Source: DASPXK01 sp035637315 (lineage in GTDB: Bacteria > Chloroflexota > UBA6077 > JACCZL01). Taken from it: 25,431 nucleotides of DNA. The stretch lies in assembly GCA_035637315.1 (NCBI GenBank), contig DASPXK010000342.1:1-25431 (forward strand), in the 5' to 3' direction. Positions 1 to 6,236 of this stretch are shown piece after piece (the first letter of the stretch is position 1; every line of letters starts with the position of its first letter). The notes beneath the pieces are model-generated. The model searched no databases and was not told the origin of the DNA. It was given only the letters and a program-made list of their open reading frames with translations. Both the position numbers and the translations under genes were made by a program.

Positions 1-2
1 AG

Positions 3-233
3 CTCCGGCGACGTCGGCGCTTCCGCCACCGCTTTCTGCAGCAGCCCCTCTTCTCCCCGCAGGATCTGATCTCGCCGGCAGCGCCCCGTAGCCAGATCAG
101 AGTGGTCTATACCACGCTACCGGAGCCGCGGATGATGGCGAAGGGCTACCACTGGCGCGAGGACTGGAAGCACTGCGAGTCGGCTAGGACAACTGCTTCT
201 CGAACCAGTGGTGAGCGTATAGCTCGTCGTTGA
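3..233 (+). CDS. Possible C-terminal end of a CDS entering from the left edge
   Basis: Frame 3 is open from the left edge to a TGA at 231-233, about 76 residues. The other two plus frames hit stops within the first 115 bases. Up to about position 186 the third codon positions are mostly G or C, as in the genuine genes here. Readable pieces include RVVYTTLPEPRMMAKGYHW followed by REDWKHCES. I do not recognise a family. The last 16 or so residues overlap the 3' end of the convergent MarR-GNAT gene, which is unusual but possible for convergent genes. It could also be a chance open frame in GC-rich DNA. Confidence 0.3.
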   Translation, partial: LRRRRRFRHRFLQQPLFSPQDLISPAAPRSQIRVVYTTLPEPRMMAKGYHWREDWKHCESARTTASRTSGERIARR

Positions 234-1068
234 AGGCTTTCACCTCGCAGTATCCACTGCCTCGGTAGAGTTCGATGGCCTCTTTCAAAGCACGGTTCGT
301 CTCGAGTCGTAGAACCTTAACCCCCGTGTCCCGTGCGTGGCGCTCCAATTCCTGCAGGAGTCGCCGTCCAAGCCCAAGCCCACGTGCCTCTGGCGCCACC
401 CACATCCTCTTCAGCTCGGCCGGCGCGCCCGGATGAAACTTGAGTGCCCCACAGCCAACAGGCTGATCACACAACCGGGCGATGAGCAAGGCACCGGCAG
501 GTGGCGTCAACTCGTGCGCGTCGGCAGAGATGCTGAACGACGGGTCGAAGCCGGCCTCGAAGCGAGCGTTGAGCTCGGAGAAATATTGCTCGACGCACCA
601 CCGGGCATCGGGCGTGGTCGGATCCTCGATCGCGAAGCGCACCATTGATGCGCGAAGCAGCCGCTCGACGTCCGTCATCGCCGCCACGAGCCTTGCGCGC
701 TGGCTGTCGCTGAGCGGCTCCAGGAAGCTCCACGCGACGTCGTCTGAGCGTCGATCGAGTTCGGCTCGCTCGGCGAGCCCGGCCTCGGTGAGGTGAACGC
801 GGCGAACCCTTCGATCATCAGGACTCGTGTCGACCGTGACGAGGCCGTGCTGCTCGAGGGATCGCAACACTCGACTCGTATAGCCAGAATCGAGGGCGAG
901 TCGGGCTCGAAGCGCCCGCACCTCGGTGCCGTCGAGTCCGATCTCCCAGAGCGTCCGCGCCTCACCCATCGGCCGGGCGCGGCCGAGGAATCGGTCGTCC
1001 AGGGCACCGATCCTCTCGGCTACCGTGCGGTTGAAACTTCGAACCCGTTGAACTGACAGGATGTCCAT
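184..1068 (-). CDS. MarR-family HTH regulator fused to a GNAT acetyltransferase
   Basis: This is a bifunctional regulator of 294 residues when read from the ATG at 1068. The first ~145 residues are a MarR winged helix: a helical dimer region starting MDILSVQRVRSFNRTVAERI, a recognition-helix stretch LALDSGYTSRVLRSLEQHGL, and the wing signature DDRRVRRVHLTEAG. The second half is a GNAT domain with the acetyl-CoA loop ARGLGLGRRLL and the late GNAT element AIELYRGSGY. MarR-GNAT fusions are a known architecture; the acetyl acceptor is usually unknown. A longer reading from a TTG at 1104 is possible, but that TTG is the -35 box of a well-spaced promoter, so I prefer the ATG. A perfect inverted repeat abutting the ATG suggests autoregulation. 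The gene stands alone, convergent or divergent to its neighbours. Confidence 0.9.
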   Translation of the reverse strand: MDILSVQRVRSFNRTVAERIGALDDRFLGRARPMGEARTLWEIGLDGTEVRALRARLALDSGYTSRVLRSLEQHGLVTVDTSPDDRRVRRVHLTEAGLAERAELDRRSDDVAWSFLEPLSDSQRARLVAAMTDVERLLRASMVRFAIEDPTTPDARWCVEQYFSELNARFEAGFDPSFSISADAHELTPPAGALLIARLCDQPVGCGALKFHPGAPAELKRMWVAPEARGLGLGRRLLQELERHARDTGVKVLRLETNRALKEAIELYRGSGYCEVKAFNDELYAHHWFEKQLS

Positions 1069-1090
1069 TTCTCTGATGGTAGTCAGAGAA
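1069..1090. promoter_or_regulatory. Inverted repeat, probable MarR autoregulatory operator
   Basis: A perfect inverted repeat, TTCTCTGA - 6 nt - TCAGAGAA, occupies 1069-1090. It directly abuts the ATG of the MarR-GNAT gene and covers the predicted -10 box. The length and spacing are typical of MarR dimer operators. Binding here would block RNA polymerase, so negative autoregulation is the simple inference. Confidence 0.6.
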
Positions 1091-1104
1091 GTTCGCCCCG
1101 TCAA
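1076..1104 (-). promoter_or_regulatory. Predicted promoter of the MarR-GNAT gene (leaderless)
   Basis: On the minus strand, TTGACG (1104-1099, 5/6 to the -35 consensus) is separated by exactly 17 nt from TACCAT (1081-1076, 4/6 to the -10 consensus). The expected transcription start is about 1069-1068, which is the ATG itself, so the message would be leaderless. This agrees with the lack of a good Shine-Dalgarno sequence before that ATG. Confidence 0.5.
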
Positions 1105-1348
1105 GCCTCATTGCTCGGTACACATACCGACGCCGCCGGGAGCCGCCCAACCACCGTCGCCCAGTGATGAGCGGAGACAGCCGTCCCCGCTAGCGCGTCC
1201 AAGTGACAGCGATAGTGCCGCCATGTGTAAACCATCATCTGGCTAGGTCTGCTGCGTGGACCGAAACGGCTTTCCCGACCCACGCCGATCAGGTCGCCTG
1301 AGCACAGCCTGTCACATTTGCGCTGCACTGGAGTAGACTCCCGGCGCC
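1105..1348. other. Divergent intergenic region
   Basis: This is the spacer between the minus-strand MarR-GNAT gene and the plus-strand gene at 1349. Apart from the weak promoter candidate described at 1311-1339, I see only a short 5-bp-arm repeat (TCAGG-TCG-CCTGA near 1289). No convincing small ORF, RNA gene or terminator is visible. Confidence 0.5.
1311..1339 (+). promoter_or_regulatory. Weak promoter candidate before the 123-aa gene
   Basis: GTCACA (1311-1316) and TAGACT (1334-1339) each match 4/6 of the -35 and -10 consensus and are 17 nt apart. The predicted start near 1346 is only a few bases before the GTG at 1349, so this transcript would also be nearly leaderless. The matches are modest. 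Confidence 0.25.
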
Positions 1349-1720
1349 GTGAGTCAGGCACGAACAGACATGCAGGATGCAGCCTTGACCGATGTCAAGA
1401 CGGCGATGATCGATCTTCTGGACCGACGATTCAGAAAGGCGTGCTTCGTTCCCGAGATCTCTGGCTCGCTGCAGCGATCGAACGTGAGTGCCGAAGAGGT
1501 CGAGCGTGCCTTGTCCGAGCTTGAATCGGCAGCCAGGATCATCGTGCGCGACCATTACTGCGCGGATCCCCACATGGCTGGGATCGACCTGCGCATCGTC
1601 GGCCTCGTCCAGCCGGGCGGGGAGGGAGACGTCGACGCGCAGGCAAGCGCGATGGCCGACATCGAAGCGACCTGGCGACAGTGGCTGGGCGAGTACCTGG
1701 CGAGCCACCGCTGCAGTTGA
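1349..1720 (+). CDS. Hypothetical 123-aa protein, possibly winged-helix-like
   Basis: I do not recognise this gene by family. The predicted order is an N-terminal helix (about 8-30), two helices around VPEISGSLQRSNVSAEEVER, a third ALSELESAARI, then a strand-rich part (IIVRDHY, GIDLRIVGLV) and a final amphipathic helix. This helix-helix-helix-strand order resembles a small winged-helix domain, so a regulator or accessory protein is possible. The start is a GTG at 1349; an internal ATG at 1370 is an alternative and neither has a clear ribosome binding site. It lies 43 bp upstream of an ABC permease on the same strand and may be co-transcribed with it. Codon use is GC3-rich like the neighbours, which supports it as a real gene. 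Confidence 0.6.
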   Translation: MSQARTDMQDAALTDVKTAMIDLLDRRFRKACFVPEISGSLQRSNVSAEEVERALSELESAARIIVRDHYCADPHMAGIDLRIVGLVQPGGEGDVDAQASAMADIEATWRQWLGEYLASHRCS

Positions 1721-1736
1721 ACAGCTGCGGTCGGGC

Positions 1737-1751
1737 GTATTCGACGAATAC
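1737..1751. repeat. Short perfect inverted repeat upstream of the permease
   Basis: GTATTCG-A-CGAATAC is a 15-bp repeat with perfect 7-bp arms. It lies 12 bp before the permease ATG at 1764, where a Shine-Dalgarno sequence would be expected and none is seen. It could be an operator half-site pair; the one-base spacer is too small for an RNA hairpin of this exact form. Confidence 0.4.
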
Positions 1752-1763
1752 TGCGCTGACGCC

Positions 1764-2708
1764 ATGAGCACCTACGTCTTGAAGCGTCTCGTCTCGATGG
1801 CGCCGGTCTTGCTGCTCGTCAGCGTCGTCATCTTCTCGATCATCCATCTCACGCCCGGCGATCGGGTCCTGGTCATGCTCGGCGAAGAGGCCTCGCCCGA
1901 GGCGCGCGACGCGCTTCGGCGCGAGCTGGGGTTGGATCAGCCGCTTCCGATCCAGTACGCCGCCTGGCTGGCTCGCGTGCTGCGCGGCGACCTCGGTCGC
2001 TCGATTCGGACCCACCAGCCGGTCAGCGAGGCGATCTTGCAGCGGCTGCCGGTCACGATCGAGCTGAGCGCGCTGGCCATGCTGGTCTCGCTTTCGATCG
2101 CCCTGCCGGCCGGTATCGTGGCCGCGGTCCGCCGAAACTCCCGTGCCGACGTGATCTCGACCGTTTTCTCGCTGCTCGGCGTGTCGATGCCCAACTTCCT
2201 GCTGGCTGTGCTCCTGATCTTCGTGCTCTCGCTCCAGCTCCGCTGGCTGCCGCCGATCGGTTACGTCAACCCGCTCCAAGACATCGCTGCGAACCTGAAG
2301 GGCATGATCATGCCTGCCCTCGCGCTGGGCACGGCGCTCGCCGCGGTCGTCGCGCGCCTGACCAGGTCGAGCCTGCTGGAGGTCCTCAGCCAGGACTACA
2401 TCCGGACGGCCTGGGCGAAAGGGCTTCGCGAGGGCCTCAGCATCCAGCGCCACGCGATGAAGAACTCGCTGATCCCGGTCGTGACCGTGGTCGGCTTGCA
2501 GCTTGGCAACCTGCTTGGGAGCGCCATCGTCACCGAAACGATCTTCGCCCTGCCGGGCGTTGGGCGGCTTGTGATCGACAGCATCTTCCAGCGCGACTTC
2601 CCTCTCGTCCAGGCGGTGGTCCTGTACCTTTCGCTGATCTTCTTGATGGTCAATCTGCTGGTCGATCTCGTCTACGCGTACCGAGACCCTTGGATCCGAT
2701 ATGGCTGA
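1764..2708 (+). CDS. ABC transporter permease, DppB/OppB type
   Basis: This is an inner-membrane subunit of a peptide/nickel-family ABC importer, 314 residues, the usual family length. It begins MSTYVLKRLVSMAPVLLLV, the typical first membrane segment. A periplasmic stretch with LRRELGLDQPLPIQYAAWL and GDLGRSIRTHQPV follows. About five further membrane segments follow, and the EAA loop that docks the ATPase reads EVLSQDYIRTAWAKGL. It ends DPWIRYG. An upstream in-frame start at 1488 would overlap the preceding gene and adds no family sequence, so the ATG at 1764 is chosen. No binding protein or ATPase gene adjoins it, and the second permease that overlaps its end by 8 bp is destroyed. It is probably an orphan subunit. 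Confidence 0.9.
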   Translation: MSTYVLKRLVSMAPVLLLVSVVIFSIIHLTPGDRVLVMLGEEASPEARDALRRELGLDQPLPIQYAAWLARVLRGDLGRSIRTHQPVSEAILQRLPVTIELSALAMLVSLSIALPAGIVAAVRRNSRADVISTVFSLLGVSMPNFLLAVLLIFVLSLQLRWLPPIGYVNPLQDIAANLKGMIMPALALGTALAAVVARLTRSSLLEVLSQDYIRTAWAKGLREGLSIQRHAMKNSLIPVVTVVGLQLGNLLGSAIVTETIFALPGVGRLVIDSIFQRDFPLVQAVVLYLSLIFLMVNLLVDLVYAYRDPWIRYG

Positions 2709-3079
2709 CCGATCGGTCGCAGGTCCGACGTCCGACGTGCGGGCGAAGGGCCCTCGGACTTGGGACTCGAGACTCGCGACCTGCCCAACGTGACCGCGCC
2801 GATCATCGTCCAGGCCTCGCTGAGCGTTGCCTTCGCGATCCTGGCCGAGGCCACCCTCAGCTTCCTGGGGCTCGGCATCCAGCCGCCCGAGCCGTCCTGG
2901 GCTCGACGGTCAGCCGTGGCAAGGACTACCTCGATCAGGTGCCCTGGCTGGCCTTCGCGCCCGGGGGCGCGATCCTACTGACCGTGATGGGCTTCAACTT
3001 CATCGGCGACGCCGTCCGGGACGCGCTCGATCCCCGTCTGCTACGCGAGGCCGGGACCGGACCAGGCACATCGCCGTGA
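2701..3079 (+). pseudogene. Decayed DppC/OppC-type ABC permease
   Basis: This is the remnant of the second permease that normally follows a DppB. An ATG at 2701 overlaps the DppB stop by 8 bp and reads about 30 codons (MADRSVAGPTSDVRAKG...) to a TGA at 2791-2793. From 2781 a second frame gives unmistakable DppC C-terminal sequence: LPNVTAPIIVQASLSVAF, then EATLSFLGLGIQPPEPSW. After that Trp (2898-2900) one base is missing from the expected Gly codon, and the match resumes in a third frame: STVSRGKDYLDQVPWLAF and FNFIGDAVRDALDPRLL, ending at 3077-3079. The middle of the protein, some 180 residues with most membrane segments, is gone. It cannot make a working permease. Confidence 0.85.
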
Positions 3080-3693
3080 CCTTCTCGATCGTCGCCCGCG
3101 ATCCGGCCAACGGCGACTTTGGAGTGGCCGTCTCCACGGCCCGCTGCGCGGTAGGAGCGCGCTGCCCCTTCACTCGTGCTCGTATCGGGGCGGTGGCGAC
3201 TCAGGCGCGCGTGAATACGCTGCTCGGGCTTCAGGGGCTCGCGCTGCTCGAGCAGGGGTTGGACGCCCAAATGGCCCTCGGTCGACTGTTGGAGTCAGAC
3301 GAGGGCCGGGACGTGCGTCAGGTCCAGCTGGTCGACTCGACCGGACGAACGGCTGCCCACACCGGCGCGGAGACTGTACCCTGGGCCGGGCACCTGCTAC
3401 TCGATCAGTTCGCCGTGGCCGGCAACATGCTGACTGGGCCGGAGGTGCTGACCGCTATGGCCGACGCGTTCAGCCGCTCGACAGGCTCGCTCTGGGACCG
3501 GCTGGCGGCGGCGCTCCAGGCCGGGCAGGATGCGGGCGGCGACAAGCGCGGCCGCCAGTCGGCAGCGCTCGTGGTTGCGCGGGACGACCCGTTCCCGCTG
3601 GTCGACATACGGGTCGACGACCATCCTGACCCAGTCCCTGAGCTTCGCCGGATCCTCCGTCTCTACGTGGCGCAGTGGGCGCCCTCGCCCTGA
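3076..3693 (+). CDS. DUF1028 family protein, predicted Ntn-hydrolase fold
   Basis: This 205-residue protein matches the DUF1028/COG3342 family, predicted to adopt the N-terminal-nucleophile hydrolase fold; the substrate is unknown. The diagnostic start TFSIVARDPANGDFGVAVST is followed by ARIGAVATQARVN, a Gly/Leu-rich helix LLGLQGLALLEQG, and the later AGNMLTGPEVLTAMADAF. It ends LVDIRVDDHPDPVPELRRI, typical of the family. The Thr right after the initiator is a plausible nucleophile. The start is a GTG at 3076 that shares GTGA with the stop of the broken permease, so it was once translationally coupled to it. DUF1028 genes are often found with peptide ABC transporters, which fits a role in handling imported peptides or amides. 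The longer frame from 2827 only reads through the pseudogene. Confidence 0.88.
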   Translation: MTFSIVARDPANGDFGVAVSTARCAVGARCPFTRARIGAVATQARVNTLLGLQGLALLEQGLDAQMALGRLLESDEGRDVRQVQLVDSTGRTAAHTGAETVPWAGHLLLDQFAVAGNMLTGPEVLTAMADAFSRSTGSLWDRLAAALQAGQDAGGDKRGRQSAALVVARDDPFPLVDIRVDDHPDPVPELRRILRLYVAQWAPSP

Positions 3694-3734
3694 CCCGTCC
3701 GACGCGGGGGAGAGGGGTTTGGGATGAGGTCAGG
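3689..3734. terminator. Convergent-gene inverted repeat spanning a GC-rich motif
   Basis: CCTGACC (3689-3695) and GGTCAGG (3728-3734) are exact reverse complements and contain the stop codons of the two convergent genes (DUF1028 and ugd). The spacer holds a purine-rich stretch, GGGGGAGAGGGGTTTGGGA, of a type that recurs as dispersed repeats in many high-GC genomes. There is no T-run and the loop is long (32 nt), so intrinsic termination is uncertain. Confidence 0.3.
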
Positions 3735-5079
3735 CGGGCGTGTTGATCTCCTGGGCAGACCGCTCGCCGTTGATCAGGTCGCCGCCGCCGGCCGCTCGTC
3801 CTATCCCGTAGTACTCGAAGCCGAGCGCGGCCATCTCGGACGGCTCGTACACGTTCCGACCGTCGACGAAGGTCGGACTCGCCATCAGGGAGTGGATTCG
3901 GCGCAGGTCCAGGCGCTTGAACTCGTTCCATTCGGTCACCAGCACCAGCGCATCCGAGCCGCGAGCCGTCTCGTACGCGTCCTCGCAGAACCTGACCCGA
4001 GTCAGCAGCGCCTCAGCCTTCGGCATGGCGGCCGGATCATACGCCCTGATGTGAGCGCCTTCCTGCTGGAGCAGGTGGATGATCTCGACCGAGGCCGCTT
4101 CACGCATGTCGTCGGTGTTCGGCTTGAACGCCAGGCCGAGAATGCCGATGGTCCGTTCCTCGAGTCCACCCAGCGCGGAACGAAGCTTGAGGATGACGCT
4201 GAGGCGGGCGTCGCGGTTGATGTCCATGACCGCGCGTAGCAGCTGCGGATGGCACCCGGACAGGGCCGCCATGTGCGCCAGGGCCTGAACGTCCTTCGGA
4301 AAACAGGAGCCACCGTAGCCGACCCCCGCGTCGAGGAAAGCCGGCCCGATTCGTGGGTCCAGGCCCATCCCGCGCGCGACTTCCTTGACGTCTGCGCCCA
4401 TCCGCTCACAGATCGAGGCGATCTCGTTGATGAATGAGATCTTGGTGGCCAGGAACGCGTTGGAGGCGTACTTGATCATCTCGGCGGTGCGCAGGTCCGT
4501 GATCAGGATCGGCGCCTTCAGGGGGGCGTAGAGCTGGGCAACGCGCTCGGCAGCCGGCCGATCGTCTGCGCCCAGCACCACTCGGTCCGGGCGCTGGAAG
4601 TCGGCGATCGCCGAACCCTCACGGAGGAACTCGGGGTTCGAGACAACCGGCGCTTGAACACTGCCCTGGCGGGCCAGCACCCCGGCCACCCAGTCGCCCG
4701 TGCCGATCGGCATCGTGCTCTTGTTCACGACGATCGCCGACGAGCGAAGATGCTCGGCGATAGAATGGGCCGCGGCGCGCGCGTAGGTCATGTCGGCCTC
4801 GCCAGCGGGGCCCGGCGGCGTATTGACCGCCACGAAGACGAACTCCGTTTCGTCGATTCCTTCCTCGTAGCGAGTTGTGAAGGACAGGCGGCCGGTCCGA
4901 ACGTTTCGCTCGACCAGCTCTTCGAGGCCGGGCTCATAGATCGGGATGCCTCCTTCGCGGAGGAGGGCGATCTTGGCCTCGTCGACGTCGATACAGGTCA
5001 CCCGGTTCCCGAGGTCGGCGAAGCACGCCCCCGTCACCAGTCCAACGTAGCCTGTACCGACGACGCTTATTGCGGACAC
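3730..5079 (-). CDS. ugd: UDP-glucose 6-dehydrogenase
   Basis: This cytoplasmic enzyme oxidises UDP-glucose to UDP-glucuronate with two NAD+. The 449 residues are the standard length. The N-terminal NAD-binding fold has ISVVGTGYVGLVTGACFADLG and the acidic strand end CIDVDEAKI. The central region has NKSTMPIGTGDWV, SNPEFLREGSAIADF and MIKYASNAFLATKISFINE. The active-site motif GYGGSCFPKD carries catalytic Cys259 with Lys262 and Asp263. The C-terminal domain has GLAFKPNTDDMREA and the final VDGRNVY. The start is a GTG at 5079 with AGAGGTG about 5 nt upstream. It is the last gene of the minus-strand glycan cluster, 125 bp after the flippase-like gene. UDP-glucuronate is a precursor for acidic surface polysaccharides. 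A closely related UDP-ManNAc or GDP-mannose dehydrogenase cannot be strictly excluded by eye, but the motifs fit Ugd best. Confidence 0.93.
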   Translation of the reverse strand: MSAISVVGTGYVGLVTGACFADLGNRVTCIDVDEAKIALLREGGIPIYEPGLEELVERNVRTGRLSFTTRYEEGIDETEFVFVAVNTPPGPAGEADMTYARAAAHSIAEHLRSSAIVVNKSTMPIGTGDWVAGVLARQGSVQAPVVSNPEFLREGSAIADFQRPDRVVLGADDRPAAERVAQLYAPLKAPILITDLRTAEMIKYASNAFLATKISFINEIASICERMGADVKEVARGMGLDPRIGPAFLDAGVGYGGSCFPKDVQALAHMAALSGCHPQLLRAVMDINRDARLSVILKLRSALGGLEERTIGILGLAFKPNTDDMREAASVEIIHLLQQEGAHIRAYDPAAMPKAEALLTRVRFCEDAYETARGSDALVLVTEWNEFKRLDLRRIHSLMASPTFVDGRNVYEPSEMAALGFEYYGIGRAAGGGDLINGERSAQEINTPA

Positions 5080-5185
5080 GCTGGCACCTCTCAGCCGTTG
5101 TCGTGTGAAGCCTGGAACCCGGCGTTCGTCCGAGGTAATCGCTCGGGAGTGCCGGGCTCGTACCCGAGGCCGCCGGCGGGCGCTA

Positions 5186-5191
5186 ACTATA
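5186..5191 (-). promoter_or_regulatory. Possible -10 box in the 125-bp leader of ugd
   Basis: On the minus strand TATAGT (5191-5186) matches 5/6 of the -10 consensus. No clear -35 box lies at 16-18 nt. The 125-bp gap before ugd also holds a 6-bp-arm repeat, CTCGGG (5142-5147) with CCCGAG (5163-5168), which would form a hairpin in the leader. ugd may therefore have its own promoter as well as read-through from the upstream cluster. Confidence 0.3.
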
Positions 5192-5204
5192 CCCGAAGCT
5201 ATTC

Positions 5205-6236
5205 CTAGTCAGGAAGAGCCTGTGTCGAAGGGGCGCGGGGGCGCGCCGCTGATCTCAGTTCGACTCGCCCCTGGCCGAGCGCCCGAAGCGAGAGGTCCTC
5301 CCGACCCAACAGGACCAGTCCCAGTAGGACGACCGGCAGCAGCAGCAGCGCGTGCGCCACCAGTGTGTAGCTGCTCGCCGTCGCGGTCGCGACTCCGAAC
5401 GTGTCGGCGAGGACCGACTGGAGGGGAAGGTCGAACGTGCCGACGTAGCCTGGAGAGGATGGCACGACGGTTGCCAGGTTTGCCGCGACCATGCCCGCGA
5501 TCAGGCTGAGCGGCCCGCTGTTGAACCCGAACGCGAGCATGACGAAATAGTAGAGGCCCAGCTCGGCCGTCCAACACGCGATCGACACACCACCCACCAG
5601 CAGCATCGACCGCGGCGTCTCGACGGCCCGAATGCCCCCGAGGAATGACCCGACGAGCCTGCCGAGCCGGGCGCTAAGCCGCTCGGCAAGCCGGACAGCC
5701 TGGTCCAGCGCCCAGCGCAGCAGCGTCCGCGGGGCCAGCAGGAGGACCGCCAGCCCAGCCGCCGCGCAGCCGACGACGAGCCAGGAGAAGCTCGCAAGGG
5801 CGGCCGGCCAACCGCTGAGGGGCGCCAGCAGCGAGACCGCGACCATGAGCCCGCACAACACCACTACATCTAACACGCGCTCGAGCAAGATCGACGCCAG
5901 GCTGGCGGCGATCGGCACGCTGTTCGAATTCCGAAGCAGGAACGTGCGGACCAACTCACCCAGGCGGAACGGGAGCAGGTTGTTGACGGCGAATCCGATG
6001 ATGATGACGCAGAACAGGCGCGCGACGGGTACCGCGGCAACCGGTGCCAGCAGTCGATTCCAGCGCGCAGCCCGCAGCCAGACGCCGACGAAGTAGATCG
6101 CTACGCCCGGCAGCAGAAAAAGCGGGTTGACCCCCGTAATCGAGGCCACCATGGCCCAGACGTCGACAGAGCGCAGAAACAGGACCAGGAGCAGCGCGCT
6201 GATCGCGAGCCCCGCCAGGGAGCGCGCCTTCAGCAT
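5205..6236 (-). CDS. Flippase-like integral membrane protein (UPF0104/LPG_synthase_TM), copy 3
   Basis: This 343-residue polytopic protein belongs to the UPF0104 family, the membrane domain also found in lysylphosphatidylglycerol synthase MprF and in YbhN/AglD-like proteins. About eight membrane segments are visible. Family signatures are GFAVNNLLPFRLGELVRTFL (about 79-98), SILLERVLDVV, and VPSSPGYVGTFDLP in the later half. Members are thought to move lipid-linked substrates across the membrane; direct proof exists for few. The ATG at 6236 lies 7 bp inside the end of the preceding paralogue, so translation is probably coupled. The C-terminus is a short Arg/Pro-rich tail. With ugd 125 bp downstream and GT-C genes upstream, handling of a polyprenyl-linked glycan is the likely role. 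Confidence 0.88.
   Translation of the reverse strand: MLKARSLAGLAISALLLVLFLRSVDVWAMVASITGVNPLFLLPGVAIYFVGVWLRAARWNRLLAPVAAVPVARLFCVIIIGFAVNNLLPFRLGELVRTFLLRNSNSVPIAASLASILLERVLDVVVLCGLMVAVSLLAPLSGWPAALASFSWLVVGCAAAGLAVLLLAPRTLLRWALDQAVRLAERLSARLGRLVGSFLGGIRAVETPRSMLLVGGVSIACWTAELGLYYFVMLAFGFNSGPLSLIAGMVAANLATVVPSSPGYVGTFDLPLQSVLADTFGVATATASSYTLVAHALLLLPVVLLGLVLLGREDLSLRALGQGRVELRSAARPRAPSTQALPD

Noticed and set aside
1069..1104. TTG start for the MarR-GNAT gene
   Set aside because: The TTG forms the -35 box of a well-spaced promoter and the added 12 residues are not typical of MarR. The ATG at 1068 is preferred.
1488..1763. Upstream extension of the permease at 1764
   Set aside because: The extra 92 residues overlap the 123-aa gene in another frame and are not part of the permease family. 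MSTYVLKRL is the typical N-terminus.
1539..2453. 304-residue minus-strand open frame
   Set aside because: It is antisense to the hypothetical gene and the DppB-type permease, with charged low-complexity content only.
2827..3075. Upstream extension of the DUF1028 protein
   Set aside because: The extra residues are a frame-shifted reading of the broken permease. The family starts at TFSIVARD right after the GTG at 3076.
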